DNA of 64,000 nt, taken from Hyalangium versicolor. GTDB lineage: Bacteria > Myxococcota > Myxococcia > Myxococcales > Myxococcaceae. The translations under genes and the position numbers were made by a program. Position 1 is the stretch's first letter, and each line of letters begins with the position of its first letter. Positions 34,116-42,153 of the stretch are shown here, piece after piece. Where the stretch lies: NCBI RefSeq assembly GCF_020103695.1, contig NZ_JAHXBF010000012.1, positions 186,001 to 250,000 of the forward strand. The letters run 5' to 3'. The notes under the pieces are model-generated. The model did not search any database. It saw nothing but the letters and a program-made list of their open reading frames with translations, and was not told the origin of the DNA.

Positions 34116-34913
34116 ATGCAGAACCTGCGCGACAAACTCCTGAAAGCTGGCCTCGTATCCGAGGATCAGGCCAAGAAGTCAGAGACGAGCGCTCCGGCCC
34201 CCCGCCGCTCGCCCCCTGCCCAGACACCGCGCCAGGAGGCTGGCGCGCCTCGGCGTGAGGACCGTCCGCCACCGCGCCGGGACGATCGGCCGCCCCGCCG
34301 GGACGACCGGCCGCCCCGCCGGGATGATCGCCCGCCCCACCGCGAGGGAGGAGGCCGCCCGCAGCATGGCCGGCCCGCCGCCGCGGCGGCTCCCGAGCGC
34401 CCCATTCCCAAGCTGCCGCCGATGCCGGGCTCCAAGGAGTACCAGCGCATCGAGTCGAAGAAGCAGTTGGAGCTGGATCGGGCGCTGCGCGAGCTGGTGA
34501 TGGGGGCGCAGGTGGCCACCGATCCGGGCGCGACGGCCTTCTACTTCATGACCCGCAAGGGGCGGTTGCGGCGGATGGAGCTGACCGAGCCGCAGGCCAA
34601 GGCGCTCGAGGAAGGCGTGCTGGCGGTGGTGGAGCGGCCCGAGCCGGCGCAGATCGAGCACGCGCTGGTGCCAGCGGCGACGGCCGAGCAGATGTTCGCG
34701 CTCTCGAAGAAGGCGGTGCGGTTCCTGAATCGCAAGGAGAACCCCATCGGCTTCATGAGCGACGAGGACGTGAAGACGCAGCAGGCGGCCGAGGCCGCGG
34801 GCACGGCGCCGGAGATTGCCGACGAGCCCGAGGGTGACGAAGCGGCTGCCGCGGCGCCCCCCGCCGAGGGTGGCACGCCCGAGGGTGGCAGCACCGAGCC
34901 TCAGGCCCAGTAG
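34116..34913 (+). CDS. DUF2058 (YaiL-like) protein with Arg/Asp repeat linker
   Basis: A 265-residue protein. Residues 1-22 (MQNLRDKLLKAGLVSEDQAKK) are the signature start of DUF2058 proteins. In this copy a Pro/Arg/Asp linker follows with three 7-residue PPRRDDR units, then the conserved core from KEYQRIESKKQLELDRALREL through YFMTRKGRLRRMELTEPQAKAL, ending in an acidic Ala/Glu tail. The family is thought to associate with nucleic acid or with the translation/RNA machinery, but its biochemistry is unsettled. There is no export signal. Confidence 0.9.
   Translation: MQNLRDKLLKAGLVSEDQAKKSETSAPAPRRSPPAQTPRQEAGAPRREDRPPPRRDDRPPRRDDRPPRRDDRPPHREGGGRPQHGRPAAAAAPERPIPKLPPMPGSKEYQRIESKKQLELDRALRELVMGAQVATDPGATAFYFMTRKGRLRRMELTEPQAKALEEGVLAVVERPEPAQIEHALVPAATAEQMFALSKKAVRFLNRKENPIGFMSDEDVKTQQAAEAAGTAPEIADEPEGDEAAAAAPPAEGGTPEGGSTEPQAQ
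34269..34331 (+). repeat. Three tandem 21-bp units encoding PPRRDDR
   Basis: Units at 34269, 34290 and 34311 are nearly identical in DNA and encode a 7-residue Pro/Arg/Asp repeat in the disordered linker of the DUF2058 protein. Confidence 0.85.
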
Positions 34914-34936
34914 CTGTCTCGGAGCGCGGCCGCGAG

Positions 34937-34957
34937 CTGGTATGCCTGTCATACCAG
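34937..34957. terminator. Hairpin between convergent genes
   Basis: CTGGTATG and CATACCAG form a perfect 8-bp stem around a 5-nt loop (CCTGT). It lies between the stops of the DUF2058 gene (34913) and glutaryl-CoA dehydrogenase (34979). A symmetrical stem in a convergent gap suits a bidirectional terminator, though no U-tract follows on either strand. Confidence 0.55.
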
Positions 34958-34978
34958 TGGGGCCAGGCCGCCTCCGCC

Positions 34979-36160
34979 TCAGTTGAACGCGTCGATGCCG
35001 GTGATGGCTTTGCCCAACACCAGCGTGTGCACCTCGTGGGTGCCCTCGTAGGTGAAGACGCTCTCCAGGTTGAGCATGTGCCGCACCGGTGGGTACGCGT
35101 CCGAGATGCCGTTGGCCCCGTAGATGCTCCGCGCCGAGCGGGCAATGTCGAGCGCCGCCTTCACGTTGTTGCGCTTGGCCAGGCTCACCATCACCGGCGT
35201 CACCTGGCCCTCGTCCTTCAGCCGCGCCACCCGCAGGCCCAGCAACTGCGCCTTGACGATCTCCTGGAGCATGTCCGCCAGCTTCTCCTGCGTGAGCTGG
35301 TACCCGGCGATCGACTTGCCGTCGAACTGCACGCGAGACAGCGCGTACTCCCGAGCGCCCTCGAAGCACGAGATGGCCGCGCCCGTCACCGCGAAGGAAA
35401 TGCCCAGCCGCGCGTTGTTCAGGCACGACAGCGGCCCCTTCAGCCCCGTCACCTTCGGCAGCACGTTGCGCTCCGGCACGCGCACGTCCTGGAAGGACAG
35501 CTCGCTCGTCACCGAGGCCCGCAGCGAGAACTTCCCGGGGATCTCCCGCGCCGTGAAGCCCGGCATCCCCTTCTCCACCAGGAAGCCGCGCACGGACTCA
35601 GGCCCGCCCTCCTCCGTCTTCGCCCACACCACCGCCACGTCCGCGATGGAGCCGTTGGTGATCCACATCTTGGTGCCGTTGAGCACCCACGTGTCCCCGT
35701 CCTTGCGCGCCCGCGCGCGCATGCCGCCCGGGTTCGAACCGAAGTCCGGCTCCGTCAGGCCGAAGCACCCGATGATGCGCCCCTGCGCCATGCCCGGCAG
35801 GAAGCGCTGCTTCTGCTCCTCGCTGCCGTAGGCGTGGATGGGGAACATGCTCAGCGAGCCCTGCACCGACGCGAACGAGCGCAGCCCCGAGTCCCCGCGC
35901 TCCAACTCCTGGAGGATGAGGCCGTAGCTGACCGCGTTCATCCCCGCGCAGCCGTACCCCTGGAGGTTGGCGCCCAGCACGCCCAGCTCCGCCAGCCCCG
36001 GAATGAGGTGCGCGGGGAAGGTGCCGTCCCGGAAGTGCTGACCGATGATGGGCAGCACCTCCTTGTCCACGAAGCGGGCCACCGCGTCTCGAGCGGCCTT
36101 CTCCTCGTCCGTCAGCAGCTGGTCGATGAGGAGCAGGTCGGTGATCTCCGCGCGCGGCAT
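34979..36160 (-). CDS. Glutaryl-CoA dehydrogenase-type acyl-CoA dehydrogenase
   Basis: A 393-residue flavoenzyme. FAD/substrate-binding landmarks include CFGLTEPDFGSNPGGMRARA and WITNGSIADVAVVWAK. The catalytic base is the Glu of TYEGTHEVHTLVLG, which is the glutaryl-CoA dehydrogenase form of the motif, as is GYGCAGMNAVSYGLI near the N terminus. It would oxidise and decarboxylate glutaryl-CoA to crotonyl-CoA in lysine/tryptophan breakdown; another short-chain acyl-CoA substrate is possible. The ATG at 36160 follows GAGGAAGAG. It is divergent from the SDR at 36280. Confidence 0.92.
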   Translation of the reverse strand: MPRAEITDLLLIDQLLTDEEKAARDAVARFVDKEVLPIIGQHFRDGTFPAHLIPGLAELGVLGANLQGYGCAGMNAVSYGLILQELERGDSGLRSFASVQGSLSMFPIHAYGSEEQKQRFLPGMAQGRIIGCFGLTEPDFGSNPGGMRARARKDGDTWVLNGTKMWITNGSIADVAVVWAKTEEGGPESVRGFLVEKGMPGFTAREIPGKFSLRASVTSELSFQDVRVPERNVLPKVTGLKGPLSCLNNARLGISFAVTGAAISCFEGAREYALSRVQFDGKSIAGYQLTQEKLADMLQEIVKAQLLGLRVARLKDEGQVTPVMVSLAKRNNVKAALDIARSARSIYGANGISDAYPPVRHMLNLESVFTYEGTHEVHTLVLGKAITGIDAFN

Positions 36161-36279
36161 GGCTCTTCCTCGGGTGACGGGGGTGCGCGGCTTGTAATCC
36201 CCACTCCCAGGGCAGTCAAACCACCCCCGCCGTGCATCCCTCCCCCGCCCCCAGGCGCGTCCGGCTATCCTGCCGCGCC

Positions 36280-37044
36280 ATGACGACTCCGACGAAGACA
36301 GCGGTGGTAACGGGCGCCAGCCGCGGCATCGGCCGCGCGGTGGCCCTGGGCTTCCTCAAGCAGGGCTACACCGTGTGGGCTCTGGCCCGCTCGGACGAGG
36401 CCCTCGAGGGACTGCGGCGCGAAGGCGGCGAGGCCCTGCACCCCATCCCCTTGGATGTAACGGACGAGGCCGCGGTGCTGGCCGCCTGTCGCACCGTGCT
36501 CCAGGCCGGTGCCCCTCGCGTGCTCGTGAACAACGCGGGCATCTCCGTCTCCGCGCCGCTGGCGAAGACGCGCACGGAGGACCTGGCGCGGGTGATGGCC
36601 ATCAACGCCACCGCCCCCTACCTCTTCTGCCGCGAGCTCATGCCCGCGATGGCCGCGGCCGGTGGCGGGCGCGTCATCAACATCGGCTCCGTCGCCTCGA
36701 TCCGCGGCGCCGCGTACACCTCGGCCTATTGCGCCTCGAAGCACGCCCTGATGGGCATCACCCGCTCACTGGCCGTGGAGTTCGCCCGCAAGAACGTGAC
36801 GGTGAACCAGGTGAACCCGGGCTGGGTGGACACCGACATGCTCACCCAAGCGGTGAACACCATCAGCAAGTCCACGGGCCGCACCGAGCAGCAGGCGCGC
36901 GACACGCTCGCGAGCATGAACGCCAGCGGCCGCGTCATCCAGCCAGAGGAGGTAGCGGCGGCCTGCCTGTTCCTCGCCTCGGAGGAGGCCGCTGGCATCA
37001 CGGGCGCCGCCATCCCGCTGGCCAACGGCGACTTCGGCAGCTGA
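36280..37044 (+). CDS. Short-chain dehydrogenase/reductase, FabG-like
   Basis: A 254-residue classical SDR: TGASRGIG cofactor loop, NNAGIS, catalytic Ser at NIGSVASIRG, YCASK as the Tyr-X3-Lys pair, and the PGWVDTDML loop. The length fits FabG-like 3-oxoacyl-ACP reductases or 3-hydroxyacyl-CoA dehydrogenases. The divergent glutaryl-CoA dehydrogenase, 119 bp away, makes a CoA-thioester pathway plausible. The earlier in-frame start at 36232 has no good ribosome-binding site. Confidence 0.88.
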   Translation: MTTPTKTAVVTGASRGIGRAVALGFLKQGYTVWALARSDEALEGLRREGGEALHPIPLDVTDEAAVLAACRTVLQAGAPRVLVNNAGISVSAPLAKTRTEDLARVMAINATAPYLFCRELMPAMAAAGGGRVINIGSVASIRGAAYTSAYCASKHALMGITRSLAVEFARKNVTVNQVNPGWVDTDMLTQAVNTISKSTGRTEQQARDTLASMNASGRVIQPEEVAAACLFLASEEAAGITGAAIPLANGDFGS

Positions 37045-37145
37045 GTCCGGCCGTCTGCTGAGACACCGACCCCGACCTGGGTCCATTGCGCCGGGAAGAT
37101 CCGGTGGACAGCCTCCCGCATCCCTTTGAAGGCGGGAGGTCCCTC

Positions 37146-38942
37146 GTGAGGTCGTCGTCGTGGAGTGTGGTGGCAGGGCTGCTCGTGGCTGCTGGGTGTG
37201 GAGTGGAGAACGACCCGTCGGCTCAATGGGCCGGGTTGACGAGCTCGCCTCCCACTCGTGCCCCTACCCTCGTCACCGTGGAGCCAGGCGCGGTGATGTT
37301 CCCGCGCACCACCGTGGGCCACTCCGTCACCACGTCCGTGCGCATCCGCAATCACGGTGAAGGCACCGCGCAGCTCTTCCTGGGCATCCCCGAGCCCTTC
37401 ACCGTGGCCCTCACCTCGCTGACACTTGCTCCGGGTGCGGAGCAGATGGTGGATCTGCGTCTGGAGCCCACCCGTCCCGGAATCGCGGGAGCCGTCCTGC
37501 AGCTCCTCGCCAAGGACCGCAGGATTGAAATCACCGTGCGAGGCGAAGTGGATCCCGCCTCCACCGGAGGCTCCGAGGACAACTCGGACGGGCAACTGTC
37601 TACGCCCAGGTGCTCTGGACCGGCGGGCACGGCACGGCTCGCCTGGTCCTACGTCCCGCCGCAAGACCAGACGCTCGAGTTCACCGGCGCCATGGACAGC
37701 GAAGGCCACCTCTATGCCACCGAGTGTCCGCGCTACTGGGACACCTCCGAGGACGGCCCGCTCGACCAGCGCACCTGCCACCTCCTCTCGCTCGATCGAG
37801 ACGGGCACGTGCGCTACCGCAGCCCCCTGGCCGGCACCCAGTACGTGCACGTGGACCTCATCTCGGGAGAACGCCTCTACGGAACCTTCGAGCGGACCTC
37901 CCCACGCGTCACCTCGCTGAGCGCGGCGGATGGCAGCGTGCTCTGGTCCACGCCGCTCCTTCCGATGCTCGACGCGGGGTGCAAGTGGGCCTACTTGTCC
38001 GCGCCCGTGCTCGCGGGGCCGAACGTCGTCGTCGCGGTGTACGCCATCGGCGACGGAGTGACATGCAACGCACTGCTGGCGCTGAACGCGGACACCGGAG
38101 CGCTGGCATGGAAGGTGAGCTCGGGCTCGCGCTTCACCCAGCCCATCGCCGACAACCCAGGCAACCTCTATACGAGCCACTACGCCATCGCCCAGGACCA
38201 CTCGACGGTGCTCTCGTACTCCTCCACGGGCTCCCTGCGCTGGCAGTCCGAGCGGACCGGCGAGAGAACCCCACTCGCCGTCAACGGAGGGACCCTGATG
38301 CTCTCGGCCGAGGAGCTGGCCGATCCGGACACCGGCGTGTATCGGACCGCACTGGGAACCGCGGGCATTCCCCGGCAGCACTCGGAAGGAGCGCTCCCGT
38401 TCGGCCCCTCACCGCATGCCGACGTGGCGCTCAGCGCCCAGGGCCTGATCGCGCTCCCGGACGGCCGCTGCACCGGAGCCGCGTGCCCCACCGACGCGCA
38501 TGTGAGCGGGCGCTTCTTCTATGGGCTCGATGCCACAACGGGACAGCTGCGCTGGAGCGTGCCGGTGGGCGGGTACCCGTCGGCGCCGCTGCTCACGGCT
38601 CGCAACTCGCTCCTGCTGGTGGATCGCCCCGTCCCCGAGGACTGTGAGTTCGGCTGCCAGGGCAGTGACTCGTCCTTCGAGTCGTACCTGCACGAGTTCT
38701 CCCTGGACGGCCGCGAACAGGTGGCCTGCAAGCTCCAGGGCCTCGCGCCCTTCATCACCTCTCCGGCGCTCCACAAGGGCCGGCTGTTCCTGGGCGCGTG
38801 GCTCAACTGGAACATCGAGAATGACGCGACGCGTTTCCTCGGCCTGCACGCCTACGAGTTGGGCACGCCGACGGATCCGGCCACCACGGGCTGGGTCACC
38901 GAGGGCGGTAGCCACGAGCGCCAGGGCCAGCCGACGCTCTAA
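37146..38942 (+). CDS. Lipoprotein with HYDIN-like Ig domain and PQQ-type beta-propeller
   Basis: A 598-residue lipoprotein. The GTG at 37146 follows GGGAGGT and opens a signal sequence ending in a lipobox (AAGC, Cys near residue 18). Residues about 45-140 resemble the ASPM/HYDIN-type Ig domain (FPRTTVGHSVTTSVRIRNHG). Residues about 165-580 form repeated blades of the WD-like/PQQ kind (LYATECPRYW, LSLDRDGHVRYR, LLALNADTGALAWKVSSG, YGLDATTGQLRWSVPVGG). True PQQ binding cannot be assumed; BamB-like structural propellers look the same. It is followed by a CXXCH protein and a cupredoxin, so a place in an envelope redox system is possible. Confidence 0.85.
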   Translation: MRSSSWSVVAGLLVAAGCGVENDPSAQWAGLTSSPPTRAPTLVTVEPGAVMFPRTTVGHSVTTSVRIRNHGEGTAQLFLGIPEPFTVALTSLTLAPGAEQMVDLRLEPTRPGIAGAVLQLLAKDRRIEITVRGEVDPASTGGSEDNSDGQLSTPRCSGPAGTARLAWSYVPPQDQTLEFTGAMDSEGHLYATECPRYWDTSEDGPLDQRTCHLLSLDRDGHVRYRSPLAGTQYVHVDLISGERLYGTFERTSPRVTSLSAADGSVLWSTPLLPMLDAGCKWAYLSAPVLAGPNVVVAVYAIGDGVTCNALLALNADTGALAWKVSSGSRFTQPIADNPGNLYTSHYAIAQDHSTVLSYSSTGSLRWQSERTGERTPLAVNGGTLMLSAEELADPDTGVYRTALGTAGIPRQHSEGALPFGPSPHADVALSAQGLIALPDGRCTGAACPTDAHVSGRFFYGLDATTGQLRWSVPVGGYPSAPLLTARNSLLLVDRPVPEDCEFGCQGSDSSFESYLHEFSLDGREQVACKLQGLAPFITSPALHKGRLFLGAWLNWNIENDATRFLGLHAYELGTPTDPATTGWVTEGGSHERQGQPTL

Positions 38943-39049
38943 ACCTCCGCGAGTCCTTGCAGCTCCAAGCCGTTGCCTGGAAGTCCCGACTCTGTCACGC
39001 TTCCAGCGTTTACCGGCGTTGCACGCTTCGGTAATGGCTGGGGGACAGC

Positions 39050-39499
39050 ATGAAGACGACCACGCTCTTGCTCTCTTCGACCCTCGCGGTCCTGGGGCTG
39101 GGTCCGCACCTTCAGCCCACGGCCCCTCCCACGCCATCGGCGGTTCCCAGCCCCGCCGCCCCCGCTCCGGACTTGCAGCAGTTCATGGAGAAGGAGCTCA
39201 ACAGCGCGCTCACCGACGTGAGCTACCAGGTCTTCCACGCCCGTAGGTCGGGCGACGCGCCCGCGCCCGAGCTGGTCGAAGCGCTCGAGCGGCTCTCCAC
39301 CAAGGCCTCGCTCTTGGCACACCACCCCAGAGGCCAGGATGCGGATGGCACTTCGTTCCGCATCTACTCCGTCCAGCTCCAGGTCGCCGTGCGCGGACTC
39401 ACCGAGGCCAGTCTAGAAGGAGACGAAGTCCAGCAACGGTTCTGGATGACGCACGTCTCTTCCGTGTGCAATTCGTGTCACGCTGAGTACCGTGAGTGA
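39050..39499 (+). CDS. Periplasmic protein with a single C-terminal c-type heme motif
   Basis: A 149-residue exported protein with an N-terminal hydrophobic signal and a Pro/Ala-rich linker. The only heme-binding motif is CNSCH six residues from the end, inside VSSVCNSCHAEYRE. A helical body with a C-terminal CXXCH resembles cytochrome c' and related four-helix cytochromes, but the sequence is too divergent to be certain, and the axial ligand was not identified. The stop overlaps the cupredoxin start by 8 bp, suggesting coupled expression. Confidence 0.8.
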   Translation: MKTTTLLLSSTLAVLGLGPHLQPTAPPTPSAVPSPAAPAPDLQQFMEKELNSALTDVSYQVFHARRSGDAPAPELVEALERLSTKASLLAHHPRGQDADGTSFRIYSVQLQVAVRGLTEASLEGDEVQQRFWMTHVSSVCNSCHAEYRE

Positions 39500-40079
39500 C
39501 ACCCTCCTTCCGAAGATCGCCCTCGCCGTCCTCGCCTCCCTCCTCGCACTGCCCGCCACGGCTGGAACCGTGAAGGGCAAGGTCCCCGTCGCGGATGCCC
39601 AGGAAGCAGAGCGAACGGTCGTCTACATCGAGCAGCTCCCCGAGGGGAGCCTGCCCCCACCACCTACCACGCCGGTGAAGGTCTCTCAGCGCGGCGCCCG
39701 CTTCTCTCCGGCGGTGATGCCAGTGGTGAAGGGCTCCTCGGTGGACTTCACCAATGATGACTGGGTCACCCACAACGTCTTCTCCAAGTCCAAGGTGAGG
39801 ACGTTCGATCTGGGGCTCTACGCCAAGGAGCAGACCAAGGTGGTGAAGTTCGATCAGGCGGGCCCGGTGGAGATCTTCTGCTCCATCCATCCGAGGATGA
39901 ACGCCGTCATCCTGGTGCTCCAGAACCCGTACTTCACCAAGCCCGCGGAGGACGGCTCCTTCACGCTGCCCAACGTGCCCGCGGGTGAGTGGAAGCTCCG
40001 GGTGTACCGGCCCGGACTGGAGAAGGAGCCCGTGTCCGTGAAGGTTCCCGCCAAGGGCACCATCGAGGCCAACCCCTGA
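39492..40079 (+). CDS. Cupredoxin-domain (plastocyanin-like) periplasmic protein
   Basis: A 195-residue exported protein starting at GTG 39492. The signal peptide ends near ATAGTV. The type-1 copper site is visible as the His of VTHNVFS and the Cys, His and Met of FCSIHPRM. The C-terminal part (GSFTLPNVPAGEWKLRVYRPG) is a carboxypeptidase-regulatory-like beta domain. Such proteins are often annotated as methylamine-utilisation-like. With the CXXCH protein directly upstream it may pass electrons across the envelope; the partner enzymes are not in the window. Confidence 0.88.
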   Translation: MSDTLLPKIALAVLASLLALPATAGTVKGKVPVADAQEAERTVVYIEQLPEGSLPPPPTTPVKVSQRGARFSPAVMPVVKGSSVDFTNDDWVTHNVFSKSKVRTFDLGLYAKEQTKVVKFDQAGPVEIFCSIHPRMNAVILVLQNPYFTKPAEDGSFTLPNVPAGEWKLRVYRPGLEKEPVSVKVPAKGTIEANP

Positions 40080-40097
40080 CGGAGCGCACGGCGCCGG

Positions 40098-41930
40098 CTA
40101 CAGCTTGTAGCGACGCACCATGGTGGTCACCTCGCGCGAGGCGCCCATGAGCCGCTCTGCCGCCTCCTCGGTGGCCTGCAGCCGCGCCACCGTCTCCTGC
40201 GAGAGCGAGGACAGATCCTTCAGCGCGTCGAAGAGCTGGGCGATGCCCGCGTCCTGCCGGGCCACCGTCTCGGCGATCTCCCGGACGACGAGCCCGTTTT
40301 CGTGGACCAGCGAGGCCAGCGCGCGAAGGCTGTCTCCCGTAGCCCGCACCTGCGCCAGCCCGCCCTCCACCTCGCGCGCGCCGTGCTCGCTGGTCTCCAC
40401 CGTGTTGGAGATGGCCACGCGGATGTCCTCGAGGATCTCCTGCACCCGCGCCGTGGCGCCCACGGACAGATCCGCCAGCGAGCGGATCTCCCGCGCCACC
40501 ACCGCGAAGCCCTTGCCGTGCTCCCCGGAGCGCGCCGCCTCGATGGCGGCATTGAGCGCCAGCATGTTGGACTGGTCCGCCAGATCCTTCACCGTCTGGG
40601 TGATGCCGCCGATCTGCGCCGTGCGCTGCTGTAACTCCTGGCTGGTGTGGGCGATCTGATCCACCTGATCGCGGATGAAGGTGAGCCCACCCACGCTGCT
40701 CTCGATGGCGCGCTCACCGGCCCGGCCGAGCGAGTCCGCGCGCTCGGCGCCCTTGAGGACGGCCTGGGCGCGCTGGGCGGCGCTCTGCGAGCTGCGTTGA
40801 AGCTCCTGCGCCGTCACCTGGGTCTCGTAGAGCGCGGAGGCCTGGCGGGTGGCGGTGCGGTTCTGCGCCGCCGCATCCGTGGAGAGCTGGGAGGCGGCGT
40901 GCTCCAGCTCGTTGGCGGAGGCATCCAGCACGAGCAGCACCTCGCGCAGCTGGTCCATCATCCGCCCGAACGAGGTGCCCAGCTCGCCGATCTCGTCCTT
41001 GGAGCGCACCTCCAGGCGTCCACGGAAGTCTCCCTCGGCCACCACGCGAGCGGCCGCGGCGGTGAGCTGGCGCAGCGGCCCTGTTACCCGGCGGGCCAGG
41101 AGGAAGGCCACGGCTCCGGCGGCGAGCGCCCCCGCCGCGGCCAGGGTGAGCAGCGAGAGCAGCGTCCTGCGGAACTCGGCGAGCTCCCCCTCCGCGCTGC
41201 GGATGAGCACCATCCGCAGGCCATCGCCCATGTCCAGCCGGATCGCCAGCAGCCGGGTGGTGTCTACCTTGAGGAAGCCCTGGGAGTCGCCCGCGGTGGG
41301 CAGCGCCTTGAGCACATCCTGGGGTTTCAGCGCGACCAGGCCGCTCGCGCTGACCGTCTGATCCGACAAGAGGAAGGTCTGCGCGCCGCTCTGCTCCCGC
41401 AGGCGCCTCAGCAGGGAATCCCCCAAGCGGACTCCCAGGACGGCGTAGCCGACAGTCCTCCCGTTGGCCTCCACGGCGTTGAAGACGCTCCAGTAGGGCG
41501 TGCCGTCGATCATGAGCAACCCGGGCTGATTGCGCGCGATGAAGGTGGTGAGATCCGTGGGAACAGTCCCCTGCAAGCTGCCCGCGCGCACCTTCCCGCT
41601 CGGGTCCGTGAGCAGGAACAGATCCACCTCCATCAACGCGCGCTGCTCGTGGGCGACACCCTCGAGCGTCTCCCGGTCCATTCCCTCCGCGGAGAGCAGC
41701 GCGCGCAGCGTCGGGTTGTTCACGACGCCCCGCGCCACCACGGCCAGCACGCGCCCCTCCTGATCCAGGAGGCTGCGCCAGCTGGCGATGTCCTGGTCCA
41801 GGTTGACAGACAGACGGTCCCTGAGGCTCCCCCGTAGCGACATGGCCACGAGCGCGATGCTGCCGAAGGACAGCACCAGCACGACGAGCAGGAAGGCCGC
41901 GGTCAACCGGGCGGCAAGGCTGAGCTTCAT
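40098..41930 (-). CDS. Methyl-accepting chemotaxis protein
   Basis: A 610-residue inner-membrane receptor. The first membrane helix is at residues about 8-30, a double-Cache-like periplasmic sensor follows to about 265 (DLFLLTDPSGKVRAGS; PYWSVFNAVEANGRTVGYAVLG), then the second helix at 265-290, a HAMP domain (ARRVTGPLRQLTAAAARVVAEG) and the signalling domain. The hairpin tip reads TQTVKDLADQSNMLALNAAIEAARSGEHGKGFAVVA. No C-terminal CheR-docking pentapeptide is present. No che or frz operon is nearby, so it is an orphan receptor. Confidence 0.95.
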   Translation of the reverse strand: MKLSLAARLTAAFLLVVLVLSFGSIALVAMSLRGSLRDRLSVNLDQDIASWRSLLDQEGRVLAVVARGVVNNPTLRALLSAEGMDRETLEGVAHEQRALMEVDLFLLTDPSGKVRAGSLQGTVPTDLTTFIARNQPGLLMIDGTPYWSVFNAVEANGRTVGYAVLGVRLGDSLLRRLREQSGAQTFLLSDQTVSASGLVALKPQDVLKALPTAGDSQGFLKVDTTRLLAIRLDMGDGLRMVLIRSAEGELAEFRRTLLSLLTLAAAGALAAGAVAFLLARRVTGPLRQLTAAAARVVAEGDFRGRLEVRSKDEIGELGTSFGRMMDQLREVLLVLDASANELEHAASQLSTDAAAQNRTATRQASALYETQVTAQELQRSSQSAAQRAQAVLKGAERADSLGRAGERAIESSVGGLTFIRDQVDQIAHTSQELQQRTAQIGGITQTVKDLADQSNMLALNAAIEAARSGEHGKGFAVVAREIRSLADLSVGATARVQEILEDIRVAISNTVETSEHGAREVEGGLAQVRATGDSLRALASLVHENGLVVREIAETVARQDAGIAQLFDALKDLSSLSQETVARLQATEEAAERLMGASREVTTMVRRYKL

Positions 41931-42153
41931 ACGCGGCGAAGAAGGAACGAGAAGGGCGGCAAGACGAAAAGAGCCTAGTCCGAAAGCGGAGGCACTTGGA
42001 GGGGCAGATGTCGCACGAGGTACCGAACGAAAGGGAAGGGCCTCAGGTACGGCTCCAACCCTCCTGGCGCCTGCTCACCTCCTCCCTGGGTTCATGACTC
42101 TTCAGCACGTCTGAGGAGCGATTGATCTAGCCTCCAGAGCGCTCGGAGGTGTC

